A stretch of 64,000 nt of DNA. Source: Rhizobium sp. Leaf371. Its GTDB lineage: Bacteria; Pseudomonadota; Alphaproteobacteria; Rhizobiales; Rhizobiaceae. The stretch's first letter is position 1. Each line of letters begins with the position of its first letter. Both the position numbers and the translations under genes were made by a program. The notes under the pieces are model-generated. The model saw nothing but the letters and a program-made list of their open reading frames with translations, was not told the DNA's origin and did not search any database. The DNA is taken from the NCBI RefSeq assembly GCF_001424045.1, contig NZ_LMQB01000003.1:203954-267953 (forward strand), written 5' to 3'. Shown here piece after piece: positions 43,490-51,968 of the stretch.

Positions 43490-44818
43490 CTACCGCAAAG
43501 CCGGCCGCGAGCCCTTCGGTCCGACCCCTCGAAGAGCGAGCAGCAGGAGGGTCAGGGCAGCGATGGTCGAGCCGAGGCCCATGGCGAGGGCGACGGTCGG
43601 GAGCGTCGCTCCGTTTGCAAACAAGAAGCCGGCAATGATGGGGCTGAGGGCTGCGCCGCCACGGCCGATGCCGATGACGAAGCCGGTGCCGCTTGCGCGG
43701 ACTTCCGTCGGAAAGGTTTCGGCGACGATCGCATAGATCCCGACCACGCCGGCATTGGTGGCGCATCCCGCGATCGCCGCGAGGATGGAGAGCTGCACGA
43801 GATCCGGAGCGCTGCGCCCGAACAGGGCGACGAGTGCCGTCGCGATCACCATGACGCCGATCGTCAGGTTCCGCACGGGGAAGCGCTGGCTGAGGAAGCT
43901 GACGACGATGGAGCCGGCGATGCCGCCGATATTGGCCCAGACCAGGACATTGCCGGCAGCCGATGGCAGGAAGCCCATATCCGCGACGATTTTCGGCGCC
44001 CATTTCAGGATGAAGTAGAAGGTCATGATGTGGAAGAAATAGGCAAAGGTCAGGCACAGGGTGGCCACGATCAAGGTCGGGGAGAACAACTGCCCGAGAC
44101 CCGGCTTCAGGCGTTCCCCGTTCTGTTCCGGCAGGGCGGCCACGGTCGCGCGGCCCATGCGTTTCAGGACGGCGTTGAGCCGTTCGAGAGCGCCCTCGGG
44201 GCGGCGCTGGATGAGCCATGGCACGGTTTCCGGGAGGGTGAAGTAGACCAGCGGTATGCAGCAGGCGGTCACGATGGCCCCGCTGGCAAACACCGCTCTC
44301 CAGCTGTAATCGACCAGGAAATGCGACACGAGGGCGCCGCCGATCACGGCGCCGACGGGATAGCCCGTCGCCATCAATGCGACCGCGAAATTTCGGCGTT
44401 TCGCATTGGCATGCTCGGCCGCGAGCGCGTTGGTCGCCGCCAGCATGCCGCCGATGCCGAGACCGGTCAGGAGCCGCCAGGCCGACAGCGGCAGGATGCC
44501 GGAGGCGGTCGCTGCCAGCGACATCCCGCCGGCCATCAGCACGAGGCTGGTGAGGACGGCGGCGCGCCTGCCGATCCGGTCGCAGAGGCCTCCGAGCCAC
44601 ACGGAGCCGATGGCCATGCCGATGAGTTCCATCGACAGGACGATGCCGAGCGCCGCCCGGTCGATGCCCCATTCCTTGGCGATGCCGGGCGACGCAAAGC
44701 TGATCGACAGCACATCGAACCCATCGAGCGCGTTCAACAGGACGCAGAGACCGACGGCCCAGATCTGCATCGGGCTCATCGGCGTCTGCGCGAGACTGTG
44801 TTTCGGATCCTCGGTCAT
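43490..44818 (-). CDS. MFS transporter, aromatic acid:H+ symporter (AAHS) type
   Basis: Twelve-span inner-membrane transporter of 442 residues from the ATG at 44818. It has ALDGFDVLSISFASPGIAKEW in the first span, GGLCDRIGRRAAVLTSLVLM between spans 2 and 3 (the MFS loop), and RLLTGLGIGGMLAATNALAAE. FPTEVRASGTGFVIGIGRGGA in the second half matches the PcaK/VanK/BenK group. It follows the feruloyl-CoA synthetase gene, so it probably imports hydroxycinnamates or a product such as vanillate. Confidence 0.88.
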   Translation of the reverse strand: MTEDPKHSLAQTPMSPMQIWAVGLCVLLNALDGFDVLSISFASPGIAKEWGIDRAALGIVLSMELIGMAIGSVWLGGLCDRIGRRAAVLTSLVLMAGGMSLAATASGILPLSAWRLLTGLGIGGMLAATNALAAEHANAKRRNFAVALMATGYPVGAVIGGALVSHFLVDYSWRAVFASGAIVTACCIPLVYFTLPETVPWLIQRRPEGALERLNAVLKRMGRATVAALPEQNGERLKPGLGQLFSPTLIVATLCLTFAYFFHIMTFYFILKWAPKIVADMGFLPSAAGNVLVWANIGGIAGSIVVSFLSQRFPVRNLTIGVMVIATALVALFGRSAPDLVQLSILAAIAGCATNAGVVGIYAIVAETFPTEVRASGTGFVIGIGRGGAALSPIIAGFLFANGATLPTVALAMGLGSTIAALTLLLLALRGVGPKGSRPALR

Positions 44819-44904
44819 GACTGCTCCTCCCTCAAGGTTGAAATGGCACCGGATGCCCTGCCCGCCCTCCGCGGATGCAGGGCCCTCCTGCGGTATCGGT
44901 CTCA

Positions 44905-44974
44905 ATCGCCCAGCCTTAGACGCCCAGCCCCGGTCGCCCAGCGTCAGTCGCCCAGCCTTAGTCGCCCAGCGTCA
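44905..44974 (-). repeat. 14-bp tandem repeat, five copies, at the end of ferA
   Basis: Units of consensus GTCGCCCAGCSTYA start at 44905, 44919, 44933, 44947 and 44961. The ferA stop codon lies in the fourth unit (44958-44960) and the fifth unit is coding. The array looks like repeated duplication of the gene's last 14 bases. Confidence 0.85.
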
Positions 44975-47084
44975 TCAGCGCGTCGAGAATGACGGCGCCC
45001 TTGCGTCCGGGGTAGACGACGACGGGATTGAGGTCGATCTCGCGGATCGACGGTTCTGCCCGAAGGAGACGGCCGAGCCGGCCGACGATGTCGGCCACCG
45101 CCGGGACATCGCAAGGCGCGGCCCCGCGAAAGCCGTCGAGAAGGGCGGCGCATTTCAGCCGTCCGATGTCCGCGACGATCGCCTCCTCCGTCAGGTCGGC
45201 GGCGAGCAGGCGCACGTCCTTCAGGATTTCCGCCTGAACGCCGCCGAAGCCCACGAGAATGACGGGACCCCACTCCGGGTCGTTGCGTGCGCCGACGATC
45301 AGTTCGATCCCGCGCGGGCTCATCGTTTCCACAAGGACCCCGTCCAGAACCAGACCGGGCCGGTGGCGGGCGATGTTGGCCGACAGCTCGGCCCAGCCCT
45401 TCGCGACGGCCGCGTCGTCGGGAAGACCGACCACGACCCCGCCGGCATCGCTCTTGTGCGAAAGGTCGGCGGATTGCGCCTTGAGGACGACGGGATAGCC
45501 GATCTCTCGGGCGCGCCGGCAGGCCTCTTCCGGCGTCGTGGCGAGCGCGCCGTCCGGGAAGACGAACCCGGCCTGCCGCAGCAGGTCCTTGGCGCGGTAT
45601 TCCGGAAGGACGGCCGGACCGGCCGGCAAGACTGCCAGCGGCATAGGCTCGGCGTCGGTCACGGCGAGCGTGCGGCGGGCGCGTTCGGAAAGCCTGGACA
45701 CGGCCCGCATCACCCGGTCGGTGGATGGGAAATAGGCGATATCGAGGGCGCGAAGGCCCTCGACATAGGCGGGCGGGATCGGCGCGCCCTCGTCCAGGCC
45801 GGCGACGATGATCGGCTTGGCGGGTTTCAGGTCTTGGATGGCGCTGAGGATCGAGGGGAACTTCAGGGTGCAGGTCGTAGCGTCGGTCTGGATGATGCCG
45901 AGCACGATGATCTCGACACGATCGTCGGACAGAAGGGCGGCGAGCGTGCGCCGGTACAGGTCCGGATCGACCAGAGATTGCGCCGTGAGATCGACGGGGT
46001 TGCTGACCGGCACGAAGGGCGGCAGGGCGGCGCGAAGATCGGGACTGTCCTCGTCGGTCATCTGCGGCAGGGGCAGGGCCAGCGCTTCGGCCAGATCCAG
46101 CGTCAACGCCTTGAAGGCGCCGGATTCGCCGACGACCGCAGCACCCCCGCCACCGATCCGGCCGTAGCGGGCGGTCAGTTCCAGGCAGTCGCCGAACTCC
46201 TCCAGCGTCTCCACAAGCGTGACGCCCACCCGCTCGACACGGGTCTTCATCACCTGATAGTCGCCCGCCATGGCGCCGGTGTGGGTCGCAGCCGATTCCC
46301 GCGCGGCGCTGCTGCGGCCGGGATGCAGGAGAACGATCGGCTTTCCCGCCGCGATTGAGCGCCGCGCGGCCTGCAGGAAGCGCGCCGGCTTGCGGAATTG
46401 CTCGACCACCAGGCCGATGACGCGGGTGTGGGGATCGTCGATCAGATAATCGACATAGTCCTCGACCCCGCTGGCCGCTTCGTTGCCGGTGGAGATCGAG
46501 AAAGACAGGCCGAGGCCGCGGGCAAGCAGGGTGCTGTCCACGACGGCGGCGATCGCGCCGGACTGGGAGACGATGCCGATGCCCGGACGGCCGTCAAGCC
46601 TGATGTCGGGCGTTTCGATGAAGGTCAGGGGGATGCCATCGACGAAATTGACGAGGCCGAGGCAGTTCGGCCCCTCGACCATCATGCCGCTGCGGGCCGC
46701 GATGGCGGCGATCTCGCGCTGTTCGGCCAATCCCTCGGGCCCACCCTCGGCAAAACCGGCCGAGAAGATCACCACCGCGCCGGTTTTGCGCAACGCCAGC
46801 GCCGTCACGGCGTCGAGGACGGCGGCGCGCGGAATGGCGAGGATCGCCACATCGACACCCTCCGGCAGATCGCCGATGGCCTTCCGGCAGGCGCGACCGC
46901 CGATCTCCTCCCGGTTGGGGTTGACGAGATAGATCTCGCCGGGAAACCGCAAACGGTCGAGATTGGCCAGAACCGAGGCGCCGAGGGCGCCGGGCTTGTC
47001 GGAGGCACCGATGATCGCCACGGAGGCCGGACGAAGCAGGCGGCCGATGGCGTTTGCAGGCAGGAACCGGATATCTTGATCCAC
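44958..47084 (-). CDS. ferA: NDP-forming acyl-CoA synthetase, probable feruloyl-CoA synthetase
   Basis: Large acid-thiol ligase of 708 residues with a GTG start at 47084, supported by GGAGGAGA upstream. The CoA-binding N-terminal domain has SVAIIGASDKPGALGASVL; the middle succinyl-CoA ligase-like domain has GIVSQSGAIAAVVDSTLLARG and NEAASGVEDYVDYLIDD. The C-terminal ATP-grasp part has GYPVVLKAQSADLSHKSDAGGVVVG. This is the ADP-forming superfamily, as in FerA of Sphingobium SYK-6, not the usual AMP-forming Fcs. Location beside the hydratase/lyase and aldehyde dehydrogenase genes supports ferulate or p-coumarate activation. Substrate is inferred. Confidence 0.8.
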   Translation of the reverse strand: MDQDIRFLPANAIGRLLRPASVAIIGASDKPGALGASVLANLDRLRFPGEIYLVNPNREEIGGRACRKAIGDLPEGVDVAILAIPRAAVLDAVTALALRKTGAVVIFSAGFAEGGPEGLAEQREIAAIAARSGMMVEGPNCLGLVNFVDGIPLTFIETPDIRLDGRPGIGIVSQSGAIAAVVDSTLLARGLGLSFSISTGNEAASGVEDYVDYLIDDPHTRVIGLVVEQFRKPARFLQAARRSIAAGKPIVLLHPGRSSAARESAATHTGAMAGDYQVMKTRVERVGVTLVETLEEFGDCLELTARYGRIGGGGAAVVGESGAFKALTLDLAEALALPLPQMTDEDSPDLRAALPPFVPVSNPVDLTAQSLVDPDLYRRTLAALLSDDRVEIIVLGIIQTDATTCTLKFPSILSAIQDLKPAKPIIVAGLDEGAPIPPAYVEGLRALDIAYFPSTDRVMRAVSRLSERARRTLAVTDAEPMPLAVLPAGPAVLPEYRAKDLLRQAGFVFPDGALATTPEEACRRAREIGYPVVLKAQSADLSHKSDAGGVVVGLPDDAAVAKGWAELSANIARHRPGLVLDGVLVETMSPRGIELIVGARNDPEWGPVILVGFGGVQAEILKDVRLLAADLTEEAIVADIGRLKCAALLDGFRGAAPCDVPAVADIVGRLGRLLRAEPSIREIDLNPVVVYPGRKGAVILDALMTLGD

Positions 47085-47251
47085 AGTCGTCTCTCCTCCA
47101 CAGAGCCGCGCCTCTAGCGGAGCGGCGGCTTTCCTTGCATCCGTCGACGGGTCCGCATCGTCTCCCGGGCCGATGCGGACACGCGATTCTCGTCTCGTCG
47201 TTCGTCTTTTCGGGACAACCGGATTCCGCTTATCCCTGACAAACTCCCGGT

Positions 47252-48091
47252 CTATGCTTTCGACTTCGACCGGTCGTAGGCGCCGAGACCCGGCTTGTAG
47301 CTCTTCTCGTCGATGAACTGCCGGATGCCCTCCTTCCGTCCCTCGTTGTCGTAGCTGTTGGCGGCCTCCTGCGCGCGGACGAGGTAATCTTCCGCCTCGT
47401 CATAGGTCATGGTGCCGACCCGTCGCACGGCATCCTTGGTGGCTTTCAAGGCCACGGGATTCTTCTTGAGAAGCACCTGTGCGACCTCTTCGACGCGGGC
47501 TTTCAACCGGTCGAGCGGCAGGGCCTCGTTGACGAAGCCCCATTCGGCGGCCTTCCGGCCATCGATGTTCTCGCCGGTGAGCGCATGGTACATCGCGTTG
47601 CGGAAACCGGTCAGCTCCAGCGCGACCTTGGTGGCCCCGCCGCCCGGCAGGATGCCCCAATTGATTTCGGAGAGACCGAACGTCGCCTCGTCTGCGGCAA
47701 ACGCCAGATCGCAGGCAAACAGCGGGCCGTAGCCGCCGCCGAAGCACCAGCCGTTGACCATGGCGATGGTGGGCTTCTGGTACCATCGCAGCCGGCGCCA
47801 CCAGCCATAGCTCTCCCGCTGCGCCTTGCGTGTGCCGCGCAGGCCCTGACCTTCGGTTTCGCGAAAGTACTCCTTGAGATCCATGCCGGCGGACCAGGCC
47901 GTCCCCTCGCCGGTCAGGACGAGAACGCCGACCTCCTCGGAAAATTCGAGTTCGTCCAGCACGTCCAGCATCCGCCGATTGAGTGCGGGGTTCATGGCGT
48001 TGCGCTTGTCGGGACGATTGAAGCTGACCCAGGCGACCCGATCCACGATCTCGAAAGTGACGGTGTCCTGCTCCTGCCGATGCAGATCCAT
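47252..48091 (-). CDS. ferB: p-Hydroxycinnamoyl-CoA hydratase/lyase
   Basis: Crotonase-fold enzyme of 279 residues, start at 48091 with AGGAG upstream. It converts feruloyl- or coumaroyl-CoA to the benzaldehyde (vanillin or 4-hydroxybenzaldehyde) plus acetyl-CoA. Family-specific blocks are NRPDKRNAMNPALNRRMLD, GEGTAWSAGMDLKEYFRETE, KPTIAMVNGWCFGGGYGPLF and ATFGLSEINWGILPGG, which includes the catalytic Glu region. The ending IRQFIDEKSYKPGLGAYDRS matches Pseudomonas HCHL/Ech. It lies between ferA and the aldehyde dehydrogenase gene in one operon. A 17-bp duplicated segment sits in its leader (48105-48138). Confidence 0.93.
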   Translation of the reverse strand: MDLHRQEQDTVTFEIVDRVAWVSFNRPDKRNAMNPALNRRMLDVLDELEFSEEVGVLVLTGEGTAWSAGMDLKEYFRETEGQGLRGTRKAQRESYGWWRRLRWYQKPTIAMVNGWCFGGGYGPLFACDLAFAADEATFGLSEINWGILPGGGATKVALELTGFRNAMYHALTGENIDGRKAAEWGFVNEALPLDRLKARVEEVAQVLLKKNPVALKATKDAVRRVGTMTYDEAEDYLVRAQEAANSYDNEGRKEGIRQFIDEKSYKPGLGAYDRSKSKA

Positions 48092-48104
48092 GGCATTTCT
48101 CCTA

Positions 48105-48138
48105 AAGTGACGAATGACGGTAAGTGACGAACGACGGT
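48105..48138 (-). repeat. 17-bp direct duplication in the ferB leader
   Basis: AAGTGACGAATGACGGT (48105-48121) is followed at once by a copy with one difference (48122-48138). It lies just upstream of the ferB ribosome-binding site. Confidence 0.7.
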
Positions 48139-48253
48139 CGTCCGATGAACGGTGTTGAAGACAGCCGACCTCCTTAAGGCTTGCCGGTTCGCAACCGGCC
48201 ATGCCCTTGGACGTCGTCTCGTTTGGCGCGTGTCCCGTGTCTTCCGGACGGAC

Positions 48254-49690
48254 TCAGATCGGGAAGTGACCGCCCTCGGTCTCCAGCGTGATCCAGCGCA
48301 ATTCGGTAAAGGCGTCGATGCCGGCCTTGCCGCCGAAGCGGCCATAGCCCGAGTTCTTGACGCCGCCGAACGGCATCTGCGCCTCGTCGTGGACGGTCGG
48401 TCCGTTGATGTGGCAGATCCCGGATCGGATCCGCCGGGCGACACGCAGGCCACGCGCGGTGTCGCGCGTGAACACGGCGGCCGACAGGCCGTATTCGGTG
48501 TCGTTCGCCAGAGTGACGGCGTGGTCCTCGTCCCGCGCCCTGACGATGGCGACGACCGGGCCGAAGCTCTCGTCGCGAAACAGCCGCATGGCCGGCGTCA
48601 CGCCGTCCACGACATGCGCGGGCATGAGGACGCCCTGCGCGGTGCCGCCATTGACCAGCGTGGCTCCGGCGGCAACGGCGTCATCGACAAGCGACTGCAC
48701 GTGGTGGACGGTCTTGAGGTCCGCCACGGCGCCGAGCGGCGCGGTTCCCGTGCGCGGATCGCCGACCTCGAGCGTTGCAACCTTTTCCCGGAACCGGGCA
48801 ACGAAGGCCTCCGCCACCGCGTCGACAACGATGATCCGCTCGGTCGACATGCAGATCTGGCCCTGGTTCATGAAGGCGCCGAAGGCGGCGGCCTTGACCG
48901 CCTCGTCGAGATCCGCATCGTCGAGGACGATGAGAGGCGCCTTGCCGCCCAGTTCCAGGAGAACCGGCTTGAGATGCTCCGCGGCCCGCTTGGCGATGAT
49001 CCGGCCGACGGCGGTCGATCCGGTAAAGTTGATGCGGCGAATGGCGGGGTGGTCGATCAGCGCGCCGACGACAGGACCCGCCTCGGCCGCGGCATGGGTG
49101 ACGATGTTGACCGCACCATCCGGCAGGCCGGCATCGATGAAGGACGCGACGATGAGACTGTGCGTCCGCGGGCAAAGCTCCGACGCCTTGAGGATGACGG
49201 TGTTGCCGCAGGCGAGCGGCATGGCGATCGCCCGGACACCGAGAATGATCGGCGCGTTCCACGGTGCGATACCGAGAATGACGCCGACCGGCTCGCGAAC
49301 CGTCATGGCGAGGCAGCCGGGTTTGTCGGACGGAATGATCTCGCCGCCGATCTGCGTGGTCATCGCCGCCGCTTCGCGGATCATCCCGGCGGCCAGCATG
49401 ATGTTGAACCGCGCCCAGCCCTCGGTTGCGCCGATTTCCGCCATCATGGCCGCGATGAAATCGGTGGCCCTCGCCTCCAGTGCCGCCGCCGCCTTGGACA
49501 GGGCCGCGCGCCGGGCATTCGGCCCGAAGCGGCTCCAGACCGCGAACGCCGCCTCTGCCTTTTCGGCAATCGCGCCGACATCCTCGACATCGCAGGCGCT
49601 TGCGACCGTCGCCACCGTGCCATCGAGCGGATTGAGCCGCTCGAACGTGGCGTGACGATCCGATCGCGTTGGTTTGTGTGCAATATTCAT
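48254..49690 (-). CDS. vdh: Vanillin-type aldehyde dehydrogenase
   Basis: NAD(P)-dependent aldehyde dehydrogenase of 478 residues from the ATG at 49690; an extension to 49819 would run through the operator and was rejected. It shows VILGIAPWNAPIILGVRAIAM, the NAD site FTGSTAVGRIIA, ELGGKAPLIVLDDADLDEA with the catalytic Glu, and NQGQICMSTERIIV with the nucleophilic Cys. DESFGPVVAIVRARDEDHAV and VHDEAQMPFGGVKNSGYGRFG follow. In this operon it should oxidise vanillin or 4-hydroxybenzaldehyde to the acid. It is the first gene after the divergent MarR gene. Confidence 0.88.
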   Translation of the reverse strand: MNIAHKPTRSDRHATFERLNPLDGTVATVASACDVEDVGAIAEKAEAAFAVWSRFGPNARRAALSKAAAALEARATDFIAAMMAEIGATEGWARFNIMLAAGMIREAAAMTTQIGGEIIPSDKPGCLAMTVREPVGVILGIAPWNAPIILGVRAIAMPLACGNTVILKASELCPRTHSLIVASFIDAGLPDGAVNIVTHAAAEAGPVVGALIDHPAIRRINFTGSTAVGRIIAKRAAEHLKPVLLELGGKAPLIVLDDADLDEAVKAAAFGAFMNQGQICMSTERIIVVDAVAEAFVARFREKVATLEVGDPRTGTAPLGAVADLKTVHHVQSLVDDAVAAGATLVNGGTAQGVLMPAHVVDGVTPAMRLFRDESFGPVVAIVRARDEDHAVTLANDTEYGLSAAVFTRDTARGLRVARRIRSGICHINGPTVHDEAQMPFGGVKNSGYGRFGGKAGIDAFTELRWITLETEGGHFPI

Positions 49691-49716
49691 GACCAGTGAG
49701 CCTCCCGTCTCATGAT

Positions 49717-49730
49717 ATGTTATATAGCAT
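49717..49730. promoter_or_regulatory. Near-palindrome ATGTTATATAGCAT, candidate MarR operator
   Basis: Twelve of 14 bases obey dyad symmetry. It lies in the 86-bp gap between vdh and the divergent MarR gene, where a FerC/CouR-type repressor relieved by hydroxycinnamoyl-CoA would bind both promoters. Confidence 0.6.
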
Positions 49731-49776
49731 GACATTTTGATTTGAATTGGCAAGCGAAATTTTCTAGGGTCAGGAC

Positions 49777-50277
49777 ATGACCCGCATCGAAGCCGCCCCG
49801 TCGTCCGAAGACGCGTCACCGGACGTCACGCCTTCGCTCACGCCCGCTTCCACGACGCCCGCCAATCCCCTCGACGACCATCTCGGCTATCAGCTTCGAA
49901 GGGCCTCGAGCTTTCTGATGGGCGTGCTCGCCCAAAGGCTTTCGCTGATCGCCCTGACCCCGAGCGAAGCGTCCGTCATCATCCTGATCGCCGGCAACGA
50001 CCGCATCATTCAAAGCGAGATCGGCCGGATCCTCGGGATCCAGCGGACGAACATGGTGCCGCTGACCGCCTCGCTGGAACGACGCGGCCTGATCGAGCGG
50101 CAACATATCGGCGGAAAATCCTTCGGACTGACCGTGACCGCAGACGGCCGGCGGGCCGCCGAAGACGCCCAGCAGGTCATGCTGGAGCACGAACGGGAAT
50201 TCTTCGGCGCCCTGCCGCCCTCGTCCCGCACGTTGCTGACGGAACTGCTCGGTGCGGTCTGGAGGAAGGGAGAATAA
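49777..50277 (+). CDS. MarR family regulator, probable hydroxycinnamoyl-CoA-responsive repressor
   Basis: Winged-helix regulator of 166 residues with a 30-residue low-complexity N-terminus. The MarR core is GYQLRRASSFLMGVLAQRLS, LTPSEASVIILIAGNDRIIQSEIGRILGIQRTN (in parts) and LERRGLIERQHIGGKSFGLTVTADG. It is divergent from the ferulate operon with a near-palindrome between them. In SYK-6 (FerC) and Rhodopseudomonas (CouR) such repressors are released by hydroxycinnamoyl-CoA thioesters; the same role here is inference. Confidence 0.85.
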   Translation: MTRIEAAPSSEDASPDVTPSLTPASTTPANPLDDHLGYQLRRASSFLMGVLAQRLSLIALTPSEASVIILIAGNDRIIQSEIGRILGIQRTNMVPLTASLERRGLIERQHIGGKSFGLTVTADGRRAAEDAQQVMLEHEREFFGALPPSSRTLLTELLGAVWRKGE

Positions 50278-50389
50278 CGGAGAGGCGACAGACGAAGCGC
50301 CCACCGGCCCTTAACCATGGGACGGACCGACAAACGACCAGCGGAATATCGCCGACGCCTGACGCCCTTCGCGTCGAGACGGCGGGGCG

Positions 50390-51020
50390 GATGCGCTCCC
50401 TCACCATCCAGCCGCCATCGACGGGCAGGATGGTTCCGGTTACGTAGGACGAGGCCGGACTGCAGAAGATGAAGGATTGCGGTTGCGAGATCCTCGGGGC
50501 GGCCCCAGCGCGCGGCCGGAATGCGGGCGCAGATCCGGGCGTTGCGGTCGGGGTCGTTTCGCAGGGCTTCGGTGTTGTCGGCTTCCCTGTAGCCCGGGGC
50601 CATCGCGTTGACCGTGATGCCCTTCTGCGCGCGTTCGCTCGCCATGGCTTTGGTGAGCCCCGCCACGCCGTGCTTGGAGGCTGCATAGGCGGGCACGCGG
50701 ATGCCGCCCTGGAAGCTCAGCATCGAGACAACATTGACGATGCGGCCGGCACGTCCGGTGGCGATCATGTGACGCGCGGCCTCCTGCGAGAGCAGGACAA
50801 CCGATCGAAGATTGACGTCGAGAACGGCATCCCAATCCTCTGGCGTAACATCGACAATGGCGGCGCGCCGGATGATCCCCGCATCGTTGACGAGAATGTC
50901 CACACCGCCCAGCGCCGATATGGCCGTTTCGACGATCGCCCCGGCATCTCCAGCGTGACGATGAGGTCTCGACGGGATGCGACCTTCGGTGCGTCGCAAT
51001 TGCAAAACTACTTCCGCCAA
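50390..51020 (-). pseudogene. Truncated, frameshifted KduD-like short-chain dehydrogenase
   Basis: The minus strand encodes an SDR resembling 2-deoxy-D-gluconate 3-dehydrogenase: GGVDILVNDAGIIRRAAIVD, VNVVSMLSFQGGIRVPAYAASKHGVAGLT (in parts, with active-site Tyr and Lys) and RIPAARWGRPEDLATAI. After that a +1 shift near 50474 moves to another frame, where CSPASSYVTGTILPVDGGW continues the same family. The N-terminal Rossmann part with the GxxxGxG motif is missing. The gene therefore lacks both a working start and an intact C-terminus. Confidence 0.82.
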
Positions 51021-51030
51021 AAAGCCATCT

Positions 51031-51968
51031 TCGGCTCCGGTTGCCTTGATGGAATGTGAACTAACGGCACCCGTAGCTAACGGAAATTATTTCCGCCTAA
51101 CGGCCATCTCCAGGTCCAGCGCCTTGACGGGAGTCAACCTCCCGACCGGTTGGGCAACAGTCTAAGCCGTTGAGAAGCTTAGTGCGGCGTCGTGGCAGTT
51201 ACAGAACTTGGCCCGCAAGGATAGAGGAGTGGTCGCTGCGGGCAGGCAGAAGGCACACTGTTTGGCTACGTCAGGCATCTCCGAGCGCAACGGGTGGGAT
51301 GTTGCTCTGCTTAAAACAAAGGGATTGCCTTTCAAGTCCACACAGCCGCTTCAACTTGATAGGCCAACGCTATGTTGTAAGGCTCGGACAGCGACACGCT
51401 CAACAAAGCCGCTCTGCACCCGTCCAAGGAACAACGGACTTGCAAATCGTTTTTTGGCTCATGGAAATCGGATGGCTCTCAAGCGGCAATCGCCCAGCAA
51501 TCCGTTGCAGCGACCAGCCCTGCATGTTGCGCTCGATCACCGACTGGCGCAGATGCGGGAAGCGGGCAAGCGTGCCCGGCTTGGCATGTCGGAAGGGAAT
51601 GCACGGCGCGCGTGGAACTCATGCGCGAGTGAAATCATGGCGGGCCGGACCGGCACGGACATCGCTGCAGGATGCGGTGATGCGGAATCGACGTCGATTG
51701 CTTCGGCGACATTCTGGAAACTGTGGCAATGTAAATCCATTGTCAGGAAACCCTTAAACCGCCGGATACAGAATTATCCGATGAGATAGACGACAGATGC
51801 CGCGCCCCGGCGCCGTTCGGGGGTTGCGCCACGTGGCGTTTCCGACCGTATTCAGGATACTTGATCACATCGGTGGCTTTGGATACCCGCAGCCCGACGC
51901 ATCCGGTGACTGCGCCAGTCAGCCGGCGCCCGGACGAGTATTCGTGAAATTCTGGATAGGGAGTGAGC
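51031..51968. other. Degenerate stretch between clusters
   Basis: About 940 bases hold no intact gene. Apart from the IS30-like fragment at 51400-51582, both strands show only short frames broken by stops. Composition is visibly lower in GC than DNA to the left. The LysR promoter must lie in the last 150 bases or so. Confidence 0.55.
51400..51582 (-). pseudogene. Fragment resembling an IS30-family transposase N-terminal region
   Basis: Read on the minus strand, the frame gives LARFPHLRQSVIERNMQGWS, then LQRIAGRLPLESHPISMSQK and TICKS before a stop. IS30 transposases have a similar block near the DNA-binding domain (VxxxLxxGWSPEQIAGRL followed by VSHETIY). Neither end of an insertion sequence was found and downstream catalytic DDE blocks were not seen. 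The match is short, so this is a probable relic. Confidence 0.5.

Noticed and set aside
43304..44992. Long plus-strand frame opposite the MFS gene
   Set aside because: Antisense to a clear twelve-span transporter; the translation is Arg/Asp/Gly-rich without any domain.
44406..46358. 650-residue plus-strand frame opposite ferA
   Set aside because: Antisense shadow of the NDP-forming CoA ligase; no ribosome-binding site or recognisable motif.
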